This document shows positions 1-10,925 of a DNA stretch of 64,000 bases, one piece after another. The position numbers were made by a program, and so were the translations under genes. The notes under the pieces are model-generated. The model worked only from the letters and a program-made list of their open reading frames with translations, had not been told where the DNA came from and made no database searches. The DNA is from Palaemon carinicauda. Its lineage: Eukaryota > Arthropoda > Malacostraca > Decapoda > Palaemonidae. How positions within the stretch are numbered: the first letter of the stretch is position 1; each line of letters opens with the position of its first letter. The stretch covers positions 105,813,529 to 105,877,528 of the forward strand of contig NC_090746.1 of the NCBI RefSeq assembly GCF_036898095.1, given 5' to 3'.

Positions 1-345
1 CTACCATTGAGGACGACAGTTTTGATTTTTTCTCTATCACTTTCCTTAGGGGTGTAAATAACAGTCTGGATTATTTGCATTTTCTCTTGTGAGGGTGCTT
101 AGACTACTTGAAGAGACTCCAACCCTTCAGGTTAGAGATTCAAAATCTTTTTGTTAGTTCTGGCAGAACTGAAAAAGATTTAAAGCAACACATTCTCCTT
201 CTGGTTTTGTGAAACCATGAAGAAGGATATCCCAAGGAGCAGACAACCTGGAAGATTCATTTCCAGCATGATTTTATGAAGTTAGAGTAAATAGTTTTAC
301 ACTAGCCTTTAAGAAGAACCTGACAGTGGCGCAAGTAAGACATGT
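1..345. other. Flanking DNA left of element E1, no gene seen
   Basis: AT-rich DNA with no open frame of useful length and no repeat that I recognise. It ends where the terminal repeat of E1 begins. Confidence 0.6.
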
Positions 346-511
346 TTTTAAACATCTGACTTACCTGGTAGTTATATATATAGCTTTAGTCCCTGACGTC
401 ACGGCAGAATTTTAAAACTCCCGGCAATCGCCGATTGGGTAGCCAGGTGTACCACCGGTGCGCCCTCTACCCAGGTACATGGAACCATTCCAACTATCCC
501 TCAGATCTTCC
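346..511 (+). repeat. E1 left inverted terminal repeat
   Basis: This is the reverse complement, with mismatches, of 6573-6757. It contains the core acttacctggtagttatata and a perfect CRE-like palindrome TGACGTCA at 394-401. Read outward on the minus strand, CAG/GTAAGT at 359-367 matches a consensus 5' splice donor. The inner limit is the shared cagatcttcc. Confidence 0.85.
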
Positions 512-609
512 CTGCTGCCTTACCGGTGACATCTTTGGAATTTCGCTCGGTTTGGCTTGTGTTTTTTTGCAGTTAATTTGCTGAAGAACACTTTGGCTTT
601 TTTTTTTCT

Positions 610-825
610 TTTTTTTTGACTGAGAGTGACTGGTTGGAATATGATCGCTATGCTCGTAAGCTTGAAAGGGATAGGATCAGGAGAAGTAAAATTATGTCTC
701 GCTCTTCTAGGGTTGGTTCTCCCCCTCTTGTTAACGAGCCTGTCGATCCTTCCCCTGTAGTGGTGGTCCCAGATCCCCCTACTGTAGAAACTAACGAACC
801 AACTCTTAAAAACATGATGGTGGAA
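610..825 (+). pseudogene. E1 gag remnant, N-terminal part
   Basis: The frame reading TESDWLEYDRYARKLERDRI aligns with E2 gag (SEREVLEFDHYTCKLKRDKL) and E3 gag (SDNDWLAMQRYVRKLEIDRV). This places it just after the Cys-rich N-terminus that those copies keep. In E1 the Cys motif is missing: the upstream DNA is a T-rich stretch (about 600-618) with no start codon in a suitable place. The frame continues through an acidic/Pro segment (DPSPVVVVPDPPTVETNEPT) that is also present in E2, and stops where a 400-bp insertion begins. The product would be a structural, RNA-binding Gag, an inference from family and position only. It is dead in this copy. Confidence 0.75.
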
Positions 826-1222
826 GGAAATCATTCGGTTTGTCAGCGCGCTTCCGCCAGAACAATGACGTCACAAGTCATGTGACGTAAACTCTACGAA
901 GATTGACTTGCAAAATATGTAAATTCATTTCTTTTTCTTGCAAGGAATGAAAAGAAAATACTTACTTACAAAGCAGAAGTATTTAATTTTTATAATGTAT
1001 AAGGAAATATTTTATTTTTAAGAAAATATTTGTCCTATTAGTATAATTTCTTTAGATAATCATCAATCTACCATCAGAGATTAAATAAAACTAGCGTACT
1101 GTCAAATTTAAGCTACGTAGTACTCATAACGATCGATACAGTGCCACAAAATACTTTGTATCGTTATTTAATATTTTGGTAATGGGAATACTAATATTAA
1201 TCGTTGGCCTATTAGATTCTCA
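823..1222. mobile_element. About 400-bp AT-rich insertion inside E1 gag
   Basis: In E2 the gag residues NEPMLKDMMV are followed directly by AIQALGVRVESLAA. In E1 the same two segments (NEPTLKNMMVE and IQALGERVESLAA) are separated by about 400 bp, so this piece was inserted after the copies diverged. It has no coding capacity. Near its start TGACGTCA (866-873) and TGTGACGT (880-887) form a short inverted repeat; a second one (taacgatcgata / tgtatcgtta) lies at about 1127-1169. I could not define terminal repeats or a target duplication, so its class is unknown. Confidence 0.65.
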
Positions 1223-3400
1223 TTCAAGCCCTTGGCGAAAGAGTAGAATCTCTCGCAGCGGGCAGGACTAAATTATGGTCTGATGTGAAAGAGTTAAAAA
1301 GTGCAAGAGTCAGTGCTAAAATCAGTGCAGTGGAGGGTGCGGCTGCTCGGATCTGTCGTTCTCCCAGCCCTGGACCTCTTCCAAGCTCCCCAACCCCTGG
1401 GAGAAGGAATGTCGACAGGCGAATGGAGGCGAGAGGCGTTAGCTCCCGAGCAGTCGTCCCCTCGAGCGTACCTGTTGACGCTTACCAGGACGCTCGCCCT
1501 CGCCATGGGAAAGGCGAGGTAAAAGTGTTATCTTCGCCGTCGGATGACGCAGCTCACAGATGGGCTAGCGTCTTACGTATTTCCCTTCCTGCTCAGAGGG
1601 AAATCCTTCGGCCAAGCGGCCATCTACTTCGGTAGGAGCCAAAAAAGCAGCCTGCAGAAAAGAAGAGAGTTGCTCGTCATGACGCCGAGCATCAAGATTC
1701 TAAACGCCATGACGCCAAGCGTCAGAAAGTTAAGCGTCAAGAGGGTCATGACGCCGAGCATCAAGGGGTTGGACTACATCACGCCAAGCGTCGAGAAGTT
1801 GGAAGTCATGACGCCAAGTGTCAAGAAGTTTGACGTCGTGACTCAGAGAGTCAGAGCCTTGGACGTCGAGCTACTAAGGCTGCTGTAAGAGTTAGACATG
1901 ATGTTAACCCATATCGACTTTTTATGCTGCACCGAGACACTTCATCGACCTTTCAATTGATGTCAAGAATGGCAAAATTGTGGCAGCTTTCACAAAAAAC
2001 CTGAAGACTTATCTCTTTGGCAAGTGTTATAATAGTGATCTGAAAATTATTAAGCCTGAATACAAATGCTAGCGAATAATTCTGTGCAAAATATAAACTG
2101 GAAAGAAATTATCTTCACACATCAAGGCCCGCCTGAACAGACTCTTAGTGTCTGATGGAGGGCGAGAAATGAACCCCTAAAAGTAAAAGTAAAAGTAAGT
2201 CATGAAGCCGAGCGTCAAAAACACGGACTTCATGGCTCCGAGTGTCAAGTTTTTGGACACCATGACGCCAGGCGTCAAGATTTTGGATGTCATGACTCCA
2301 GGCGTCACGAAAAGGAGTCGACATCGAGGAAACAGGACGTCTTGACTTCGGTACGAGGACAATCAGAAGAAGGGAATGACGACTATCATCTTTCCCCTGG
2401 TTATCTTTTAGAGGATGTTTCAGAAGAAGAGGACCCGAAGAACCACCAATCTTCGGCATACCTGAAAAGGCTCAGGAGAGTTTTTTCTGGGGTCTTCTCT
2501 GAGAACTTTGTTCCTGCTGCTCCTCGTTCCCCGCCTTCAGAATTTACACTCAGGAAATCTTCGAAGGAGTCTCTTTTTACAAAGATGGTTTTGTCTCGTT
2601 AATCCAAGAGAGCCTTAAGGTTATGGGAGACTGGATGCAATCTTAGAAAGACCAGGGGAAAAACAATTTTCTCGTTTTTTCCTCTGGCCAGATTAGCATT
2701 CAGGTCGAGTATTAGGTACAAAATTGGAGAAGCTCTCGGCCTGGGAGTCCCTGCCTCTGCCCAAGGGGACTTCTCGAGTCTGGTGGACGCCCCTCATCGG
2801 ACGGCCATGAAAAGGACTCAAGTCTTTTGGTCAACTTATGAGTTGGACCACCTGCTCAAAGGCATTTTCAGAGCCTTCAAAGTTTTTGATTTCCTCGATT
2901 GGACTCTGGTAGTCTTGGGGAAAAGGATGGATTCTTTGAAGGATGTTGACACAGGAGGTCTCGTCCATGTTATGTCACGTATGGGGAAGGCGTTGAGAGA
3001 TGGGGCCAATGAGTTAGCGGCACTTTTCTCAGCAGGTGTCCTTAAGAAAAAGGGCCCAAATGTGCGCTTTTCTGGCGAATGGAGTTACGCCCATGCAGAA
3101 ATCTGAGCTGCTTTTTGCCCCTCTTTCTTCGCTCCTTCTCCCGCAAGATCTGTTCTGAGAAGTCTCTTCCGCGTTAGCCCAAAAGGCTACACTGGAGACA
3201 GTGTCGAAGACAGCGAGAAAGGTTCTGCCAACGTCCTTTTCGATTTGTAAATCTAAGGAGGAAACACCAACTCTTGAGTTTTCTCATCCCTTTCGGGGGA
3301 AAACCTTCGGCAGAAGTAGTACCACACCTATACGAAGGAGATCGAAGAGGAGAGACTCAAGACAAGGACGAAGCAGGGTCTGACATCATTCGTCTTCAGA
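1223..3400 (+). pseudogene. E1 gag remnant, middle and C-terminal parts
   Basis: Gag similarity resumes at IQALGERVESLAAGRT and continues through SPGPLPSSPTPGRRNVDRRM, which matches E2. A charged repeat region follows: about 30-bp units at 1677-1850 and 2199-2320, read in the gag frame as HDAKRQ or HDARRQ with variable linkers. An insertion at about 1888-2198 splits this array. Next come an acidic patch (EDVSEEED, near 2420), APRSPPSEFTLRKSSKESLF, then the conserved block around 2783-3106 (TYELDHLLKGIFRAFKVFDF, MGKALRDGANELAALFSAGV), also found in E2 and E3. Several frame changes and stops interrupt it. The conserved block is probably the capsid-like core, though I recognise no named domain. 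Confidence 0.75.
1888..2198 (+). mobile_element. Probable non-LTR retroelement tail inserted in E1 gag
   Basis: This interrupts the gag tandem repeats. It ends in a short A-rich repeat (agtaaaagtaaaagtaa, 2179-2195), as 3' tails of non-LTR elements often do. A short plus-strand frame reads LKTYLFGKCYNSDLKIIKPE and then stops, which resembles the end of an ORF followed by a 3' UTR. I cannot assign a family or a clear target duplication. Confidence 0.45.
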
Positions 3401-5235
3401 CAGCGGTAGGAGCCAGACTATCTAACTTCTGGTAAGTATGGGAGAAGAAAAGAGCAGACCTTTGGTCTTTACAGTTGCTCAAGGAGGGATACATAATTCC
3501 TTTCCTAGGAAAACCTCCTTTAGTAGTTACTCCGATAGATCTCTTGGCCAGATACTGAGGGGTATCAAAAGTACAGGGGATTCAACAGCAAATTTCGCCG
3601 TTATTAGAGGAGGCAATAGAGAAGATGCGAGATTTAGGGTCACCAGGCTTTTACAATCGCTTGTTCCTGGTTCCCAAGAACCTGGGGGGGGGGGGGGTGG
3701 AGATCAGTACTGGATGTGAGTGCGCTCAACGTCTTCGTACGGAAGACGAAATTCACAATGGAATTAACAAAATCAGTCCTAGCGACTGTCAGAATGGGCG
3801 ACTGGATGGTCTCGTTAGACCTTCAGGATGCGCATTTTCACATCCCCATCCATCCGATCTTCAAGAAATACCTGTGATTCGTGTACAAAGAGGAGGTATT
3901 CCAGTTTCGGGCTCTTTGATTCGGACTTAGCACCGCGCCTCAAATCTTCCCAAAGTTGATGTCCAATGTAGTGGGAATGCTGCATTCGAGAGGTATCAGA
4001 GCCTCTCTGCATCTGGACGACTGGCTCCTCAGAGCTCATTCCTACATTCCCCGCCTGGAGGATCTGCAGATGACTCATTTATCAGGGAACCCTTTCCTCG
4101 CTAGAGTAGTTTGTCTCCTTGGGAAGGCTGAATCTTTGCCTTCTTCAGTTCCATTTCAATCAGCATTGGAACTAGGGGATAGAACTGGAGACAAAGTGTA
4201 TTCCCATTTCAGAGCCCATGAAGCAATGTCTTGGGTGGTGGAACGACCCCTCAAGCTCCAAGAGGGTCTTTCTCTAGAGCAGAGGAACCCAGACCTAGTG
4301 TTGTGCTCCGACGCCTCGGACTAGGGGTGGGGAGCAACACTGGGAAAGTGGGAAATCTCGGGTTCCTGGACAAAAGAACAGGAGGCCCTCCATTTGAATC
4401 AAAAGGAGCTGTTGGCAGTCTTTTAGCTCTCAAAGGGTTCGAAAATTCAGTTCTGAACAGGATGGTGCAGGTCACCTCAGACAACACTAAGGCGTTGGCC
4501 TACATAGGTAAGCAAGGCGGAACCCACTCGAGGTCTTTTTACGAGACGTTGAGAGAGCTCCTTTACTGGACAAAGCAAAGGAACGTGAGTCTAGTCACAG
4601 GATTCATTCAAGGGGAAAGAAATGTCATGGCAGACAGTCTGAGCAGAAAGGGTCAAGTCTTGTCAGCAGAATGGACGCTTCATCAGGAGGTTTGCAAGAG
4701 CCTGCGGCAGATGTGGGGTGGTCCTTACATAGACCTGTTTGCCACAGCGAAAACGAATTGACTGGAGACTTACTGTTCTCCAGTTCCAGATCCCGAATCT
4801 CTTCACATAGACGCATTCCTCATGAACTGGTCTCACCTAGATGTGTACGTTTTTCCGCCATTCAAAATAGTACACAAGGGGATTAAAATATTTGTGTCAC
4901 ACGAGGGCACCAGAATGACGCCAGTTGTCCCCTTTTGGCCGACAAGAGAGTGGTTCACAGAGGTACTGGAATGGATGGTGGACACACCGAGAAGTCTCCC
5001 TATGAGAGTAGGGCTACTCAAACAACCACACTTGGAAAGGTATCACCTTAACCTCCAAGCTCTACATCTAACTGCCTTCAGACTCGAAAAACTCACGATA
5101 GCTAGAGGTTTTTTGAAGGAAGCAGCTAGTGTGATTGCGAGAGTAAGGAGAGCTTTCACCATAAAGGTTTACTAATTCAAGTGGGAGGTTTTTAGAGAAT
5201 GGAGCAGAGACAACTCTTTTTTTTTTCCTATTCCA
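3400..5235 (+). pseudogene. E1 reverse transcriptase/RNase H remnant (DIRS type)
   Basis: Matches to DIRS RT are scattered over three frames: RDLGSPGFYNRLFLVPKN near 3628-3681, then a 14-G tract that breaks the frame where E2 and E3 read SGGWRPVLDV; DWMVSLDLQDAHFHIPIHP near 3800-3860 (motif A); and HLDDWLL near 4011-4031, where the catalytic YxDD box has become HLDD. RNase H pieces follow: SDNTKALAYIGKQGGTHSRS and GERNVMADSLSRKGQVLS (about 4470-4660), then the post-RNase H connection. Internal stops are frequent. The ancestral enzyme would copy element RNA into DNA; this copy is dead. Confidence 0.85.
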
Positions 5236-6068
5236 GTACCTCTGTGACTCAGATAGCTGACTTCCTTTTGTACCTCAACCATTAAGGGGTACAGAAGTAT
5301 GTTAGCTGCTGTCTTCAGACATAGAAATTTAATTTAAACTTGTCTGATAATAAAGATCTCCAGGACCTTTTCAGATCCTTCAATACCACTAAGGAAGGAC
5401 ATCAGGACCCACAGGCTTGGAATCTAGATGTAGTCCTTAAGTGAAATTCATACCTTCAGCAAAGCTATAGGCTTTAGACATAACAAGGCTTTCTGCTCCT
5501 TACAACTAGGGTTTCTAGCAAAGAACGAACGCCCTTCACAACCTTAGCCCAAGGCTTTTGAGATTCCGAATCTTGTGGATTTCGTTGGAGAGGAATTAGA
5601 GAAGGTCCTGTGTCTGGTAAGAGCCCTGAAGTTTTACCTTGGGAGAACGAAGGATTTACATGGTAAGTCACAAGCACTTTGGTGCTCAGTCAAAAAGCAT
5701 TCTCTATTAATGTCAAAGAAGGCTCTATCCCTCTTCATCAGACACTTAATAAGGGAAGCTCATTCACTTTGTAGTGAGGTGGATCTCAAGCTTCTAAAGG
5801 TCATAGCACATGAAGATAGAGCAGTAGCAACCTCTGTAGCCTTCAAACAGAAGGGGTCCTTGCAGAGTATCATGGACACGGCATTCTGGAGGAGCAAATC
5901 AGTGTTTGCCTCACACTATTTGAAGAGGCATTCTGGAGGAGCAAATCAGTGTTTGCCTCACACTATTTGAAGAAAGTACAGACTCTTAACGAGGACTGCT
6001 GCACTCTGGGACCATTCGTAGCAGCGAGTGCAGTAGTGGGAGAAGGATCTACCACTACAATCCCATAA
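5040..6068 (+). pseudogene. E1 tyrosine recombinase (YR) remnant
   Basis: The C-terminal catalytic part is still readable: AHEDRAVATSVAFKQKGSLQ (the H-x2-R box), then AFWRSKSVFASHYLK carrying the nucleophilic Tyr, near 5875-5925. The arm-binding/core region upstream (ARGFLKEAASVIARVRRAF, 5103-5160) matches E2. A 47-bp tandem duplication (5881-5974) duplicates the Tyr segment and shifts the frame, because 47 is not a multiple of three. Several earlier stops also interrupt the gene. In DIRS elements this enzyme is thought to insert a circular DNA intermediate by site-specific recombination, which is why no integrase and no target duplication are expected. Confidence 0.85.
5881..5974 (+). repeat. 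47-bp tandem duplication within E1 YR
   Basis: There are two copies, 5881-5927 and 5928-5974, identical except for the last base. It duplicates the catalytic-Tyr segment and breaks the frame. Confidence 0.95.
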
Positions 6069-6430
6069 CCTAATACCCTTATTCTTCTCTTGGAACTGTT
6101 AATTTTTTATGGTTGTTTGGAGACTGGACGCAGTTTTCCACAAACATTGATTTGCAGTCAGGTGGTCGGTTTGTTCCTTGAGAGCACCCGGAACAAGGGT
6201 ATTGGAGGAGGTCCGGTCACATAGAGGTTATGCACTGGTTTGACAGCTCCTAGAGGTCTTCAGCCCCCTGGGTGAATCGCTGGATCTCTTGAGGAAAGCG
6301 GACATAATGAGGCGGGAAATCATTGAAGTCAGCTTCCTTAACAGGTACGAACCCTAAGTTTATTTATTAACTCTTAGGTAAATTCCAACAATGTTGGCTG
6401 TCTCTGACCCGGCACCAAAGGTGTCAATCA

Positions 6431-6530
6431 GCTATATATATAACTACCAGGTAAGTCAGATGTTTAAAAATTATATTTTCATAATAAAATAAATTTTTTA
6501 ACATACTGTACTTACCTGGTAGTTATACAT
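6431..6530 (+). repeat. E1 internal complementary region (ICR)
   Basis: The first half (ccaggtaagtcagatgttta) is the reverse complement of the left outer end; the second half (ttttcataataaaat, then acttacctgg) is the reverse complement of the right outer end. The two ends are thus represented joined head to head, the DIRS hallmark used to rebuild the termini on a circle. Confidence 0.85.
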
Positions 6531-6572
6531 AATTTAATTCCCACCCTCCTCCCCTCTAGAGACTAAGGGCAT

Positions 6573-6757
6573 GGAAGATCTGAGGAATAGTTGGGATAGT
6601 TCCAGGTACCTGGGTAGAGGGCGCACCAGTGGTATATCTGGGTACCCAATCGGCGATTGCTGCTAGTTTTGAAATACTGCCGTGACGTCAGGGACTAAAG
6701 CTATATATATAACTACCAGGTAAGTATGTTCAAAAATTAATTTTATTATGAAAATAT
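6573..6757 (+). repeat. E1 right inverted terminal repeat
   Basis: This is the partner of 346-511. TGACGTCA is kept at 6683-6690, and an outward plus-strand donor CAG/GTAAGT spans 6717-6725. Confidence 0.85.
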
Positions 6758-7234
6758 CATTTTTACTGTGACCTGAGGTAGCTGCTCAACAGGTTGTGTT
6801 ATGTACTGAGCTCCTTACAAGACAAGAAGCATCTTGTCTAATATGTCATGTCGTTATACTAGGATAAGAGTTAGTACTGGGCCTTTTTCATTCTTTCTTC
6901 CCCTCTCTTGGGGTGCAGTGGTCATGCACTAGATCGGATGTTTGGTGCATGCAAGCTTTCACACTGAGGTCTGTTCTACTTATGTTATATATATATTCCT
7001 CCATCCTCCTCACGGTGGGAGGATAGTTTGTATGCAAAACCCATTACTTTATATAGGCCCTTCGTTATGACAGCATATCCTTGCAAGGGTATAGGTTCTT
7101 CTGTGACCATCTGTCCATAGACCAACTTGGTTTAACTTATATAGTCTATTTCTCAAAAGTTTTTAGGTAGTATGAGTCTTAACTACCAGCAGGGTTATAG
7201 AGGCTTCCTCCCTCTTAATGTATATTCATGTAGG
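6758..7234. other. No gene seen
   Basis: This is the right flank of E1, with no recognisable coding frame or repeat. Confidence 0.5.
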
Positions 7235-7480
7235 AACAAATCAAGGGTTTTAATAGTAATTTGTATTTTTCCTGACTTAACAAACCTTGAGTTCTTTAAG
7301 TTTCACTTAGAGCCTCAACCACCCTGCATGCCTAGGTGAACGTTGAAGTGGGTTCTCAGTGTGCAAGCAAATGGTCGTGTTTCCCCGCCACCTACATCTC
7401 TGTAAATTTTAACAGCCGATTTCCAGCCAAACTGAAATCATATTTATGTTGAAGGACTGAGGTTTGTATAGTAAAAAATA
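7235..7480. mobile_element. Short palindromic element, possible DIRS-derived non-autonomous copy
   Basis: The left end (ttgtatttttcctgacttaacaaacc, 7261-7286, part shown) is an imperfect inverted copy of the right end (gaggtttgtatagtaaaaaa, about 7459-7478). The sequence next to the ends resembles the terminal repeat of element B1 (tttgtatctttcctaacc). It carries no ORF. Either a non-autonomous derivative or a pair of fused terminal repeats would fit. Confidence 0.4.
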
Positions 7481-9845
7481 AATCAATTTTAAGATTTGTG
7501 ATATTTGGGAAGGACTGGATTGCCACTTACAGGTATATTTCCTTGTCAACACATAAAAGTTACAACTGGTTTGCTGCTATCCATTTGAATTTATAGTCAA
7601 TGCAATTAATTAAGATTCCAAGTAATGGATCTAGTTGGGCTTTCATATAATGAATAAAATTAGAATTTGCATGTTTTCAAATTACAATAGACTTGCTTTG
7701 TCAAAGGATTCATGTAAGACTAGATTTTTACTGCAATAAGGTAGGACTGGATACTTGGTTAATTGTTTTGGGACTGGTTAAATATCTAATTGAATCATCA
7801 AGGTTATAGTTAGGAGTGTATCCACTTGACCAGGGAATGTCCAACTTGCAAGTCTAGTTACCAGACACTGAGCAGATAAAACCAAGGGTCTGAATCTAGC
7901 AACAAACAAGTGCTATAAGGTCTAGATAAGTCCCATGGTCTCCTCATTGATAAGGCAAAGTTGTAAACCAGTGTCCACACGTTAGTAGTAAACTCAGTCA
8001 AACTTTGCTCAGAGGAGTTATTTGATAGTTTTTAAGCCAATGTATAGTATCATTGTCATGGCGAGGATACCCGCAAGAGATTATTGCGGTCAGGGTATCT
8101 CACATTTGGTGCTTTAGGCATTACGTAAGGGTCTCTGTAACGTTTACTCTGCACATAGTTGTGGTTGCTGTATTTCCTTCCACCTTTTCTCTGTTAAAGC
8201 TTCCTGTCCTGCATCTTGCTGTCTCCCCTCTTTTGACATCTAACTGTAGGTTTTTTCTCTGTTAACTTTTGCCATTTAATGGCCTCACTAACCCCAGTAC
8301 TAGGCTATATATCATAAATCCAATACATGTTTTCCAGCAAGATTAAGATAAAAATATAGAAGGGCAATCTCCAGGCTGATGCATTATAGTTGCTCTGCTT
8401 TGTCAACACAAAGAAGTACAGTACAGAAAAAGACAAATTGTAAGGACAGTTGCCTAGAACTAGAAGGGGAAGCTGTGTGAAGATTTTAATACGCTGCAAT
8501 ATTGCTAAGAATCAAACTTTAAACAAATTGTACAATTTAGAGATATAGCCATTTATAACCTTGGAGAATTCTGTAACACATAACACTAAAATATTAGCAC
8601 CCATATGTGTTTTGGTAAACTTGTTACTCTAGTGTTATTTTTCTTTGCTTAAATTATGAACATTTGACCATGGCAGTAAGGCTGTTTTCCTATGATGTTC
8701 TTGCTTCTAACATCATTGTGTTCTGGTAAGGATGGATACCCATCATACGCAGCCCAGTCGTGTAGTAGAATTAACATTTGTTCTTACATAAATACGAACC
8801 CTCGTCTTTTAATAGGAGTATGCTTTCAATGAATGTGGAGACAGCTATGAAAACTTTTACGTGTTGGTTGGCGAGTCCCGCCCACCCAACATGTGACTTG
8901 AGCTTGCACTTTTTCCCCCAGCAGAGGGTATAGATATACTTTCAGTGTCTTTTTTGTCTGTGTTAGGTTTTTACGTTTTCTTTTATGCATATAATAGTTT
9001 TGACAGATCGTCTTGGGCAAGACATTTTAAGGAAGAGGAAATTTTTGCAGTTATATCCAATAACTGTAGCTGTAGGACAGCATCTGGGCCTCTTGCTGAC
9101 CCATCCTTGTTCTTGTTGGACAGCATTACTTTAGGCTGTCTCCTTCGTTAGTATGGCTATATAATGACAATAATAACAAATTCTCCGGAAGGGGTCTACC
9201 CTTTCGACGTACTTCCATCGGAAGAAGCCACTGCTGAGGGTAATGGAAAAGGTTGTGTTCAACCCATTCTCTCATTGTGTTCATAATCCCGAGAAGATAC
9301 TAAAGGCATAAACCCAGTGGCTCTCTCTCTTTAGAGTTCCTGTCTTTCCCTGTGAGTGTGTTGCCATTGGCTTGTGTGACCCTGTGAAGGCAAACTTCAA
9401 GTTCTTGCTTCCTCTGAATCTTTGCTGGAGTCTTTGCTCCTACTTCCAGGAAAAGAACAAAGACGGAGAGGTCCAGGAAGTTGACTGAGAGGGGTTACGT
9501 TCGCTGACTACCGTTTCTCTCCTTCTTGGAGAGAGTGCTGTACGTACCTGCATTCTGCTAGTGTGATAGTAATTTCTTTCAGGAAAAAACATCAGCAAGT
9601 AAGCATATATAAGAGGTGCCTGGGTGCCCAAAATAGGTGTTTTCACACCTATTGTGAGTATTCAGTTTTGTATCGGTTTTGGTGGGGATAGGTCACCACT
9701 TGCTTGATCCCTACAACCTAGATCTCCAAGTTAAAGAGGAATTCAGATTTTGAAGAGAGGAAACCGAGATAAGTTTGTCTCCTCAACCTATTAACAATCA
9801 CTTACACTTTTCAATAAGAAGAAAAATCTGTAGATTTTTGCATAA
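7481..9845. other. AT-rich DNA without a supported gene
   Basis: Only short accidental frames occur. About 8770-8960 (cttacataaatacgaaccct and a CG-richer stretch after it) looks like another worn transposon terminal repeat, but I found no partner. I see nothing else to annotate. Confidence 0.45.
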
Positions 9846-10720
<875 letters not shown>

Positions 10721-10724
10721 CTTA

Positions 10725-10925
10725 TACCCAGGCTTGTAGTGGTAATGTATTCGCCTAACACTCGCATGGCAGAAGATCGATCCCAGCTGGGGACCAGGAG
10801 TTTAAACTGTTTACTAAGGAGGCCACTGCTGTGATTTGGCCTTGCCTGGCTAACTTTCTTGTGAGCATCTGTTCTGATGAAACTGGAACTGAAACCAGAC
10901 ACCTTTACCTAAGTAAAAAAAAGAC
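10725..10925 (+). mobile_element. tRNA-derived SINE
   Basis: The head looks like a tRNA gene. TAGTGGTAATG (about 10737-10747) fits a pol III A box, and AGATCGATCCC (about 10773-10783) fits a B box, at tRNA-like spacing. A tRNA-unrelated body follows, ending in an A-rich tail (taagtaaaaaaaag, about 10910-10923). A real tRNA is unlikely: the acceptor stem does not close and the tail is SINE-like. I have no family name for it. Confidence 0.6.

Larger units (their letters stand above)
346..6757 (+). mobile_element. E1: decayed DIRS1-like tyrosine-recombinase retrotransposon
   Basis: The element is bounded by inverted terminal repeats (346-511 and 6573-6757) and carries an internal complementary region at 6431-6530 next to the 3' end. 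This is the DIRS layout, not the LTR layout. Gag, RT/RNase H and YR remnants follow in order on the plus strand. Every gene is broken by stops, indels or insertions; examples are a 14-G tract at 3684-3697, a 47-bp duplication at 5881-5974, and two foreign insertions in gag near 823-1222 and 1888-2198. Its terminal repeats and proteins are closest to E2, so the two belong to one subfamily. I see no target-site duplication, as expected for YR elements. It cannot be active on its own. Confidence 0.9.

Noticed and set aside
10725..10925. Functional tRNA gene
   Set aside because: A and B boxes are present but the acceptor stem does not pair and an A-rich tail follows, so a SINE is more likely.
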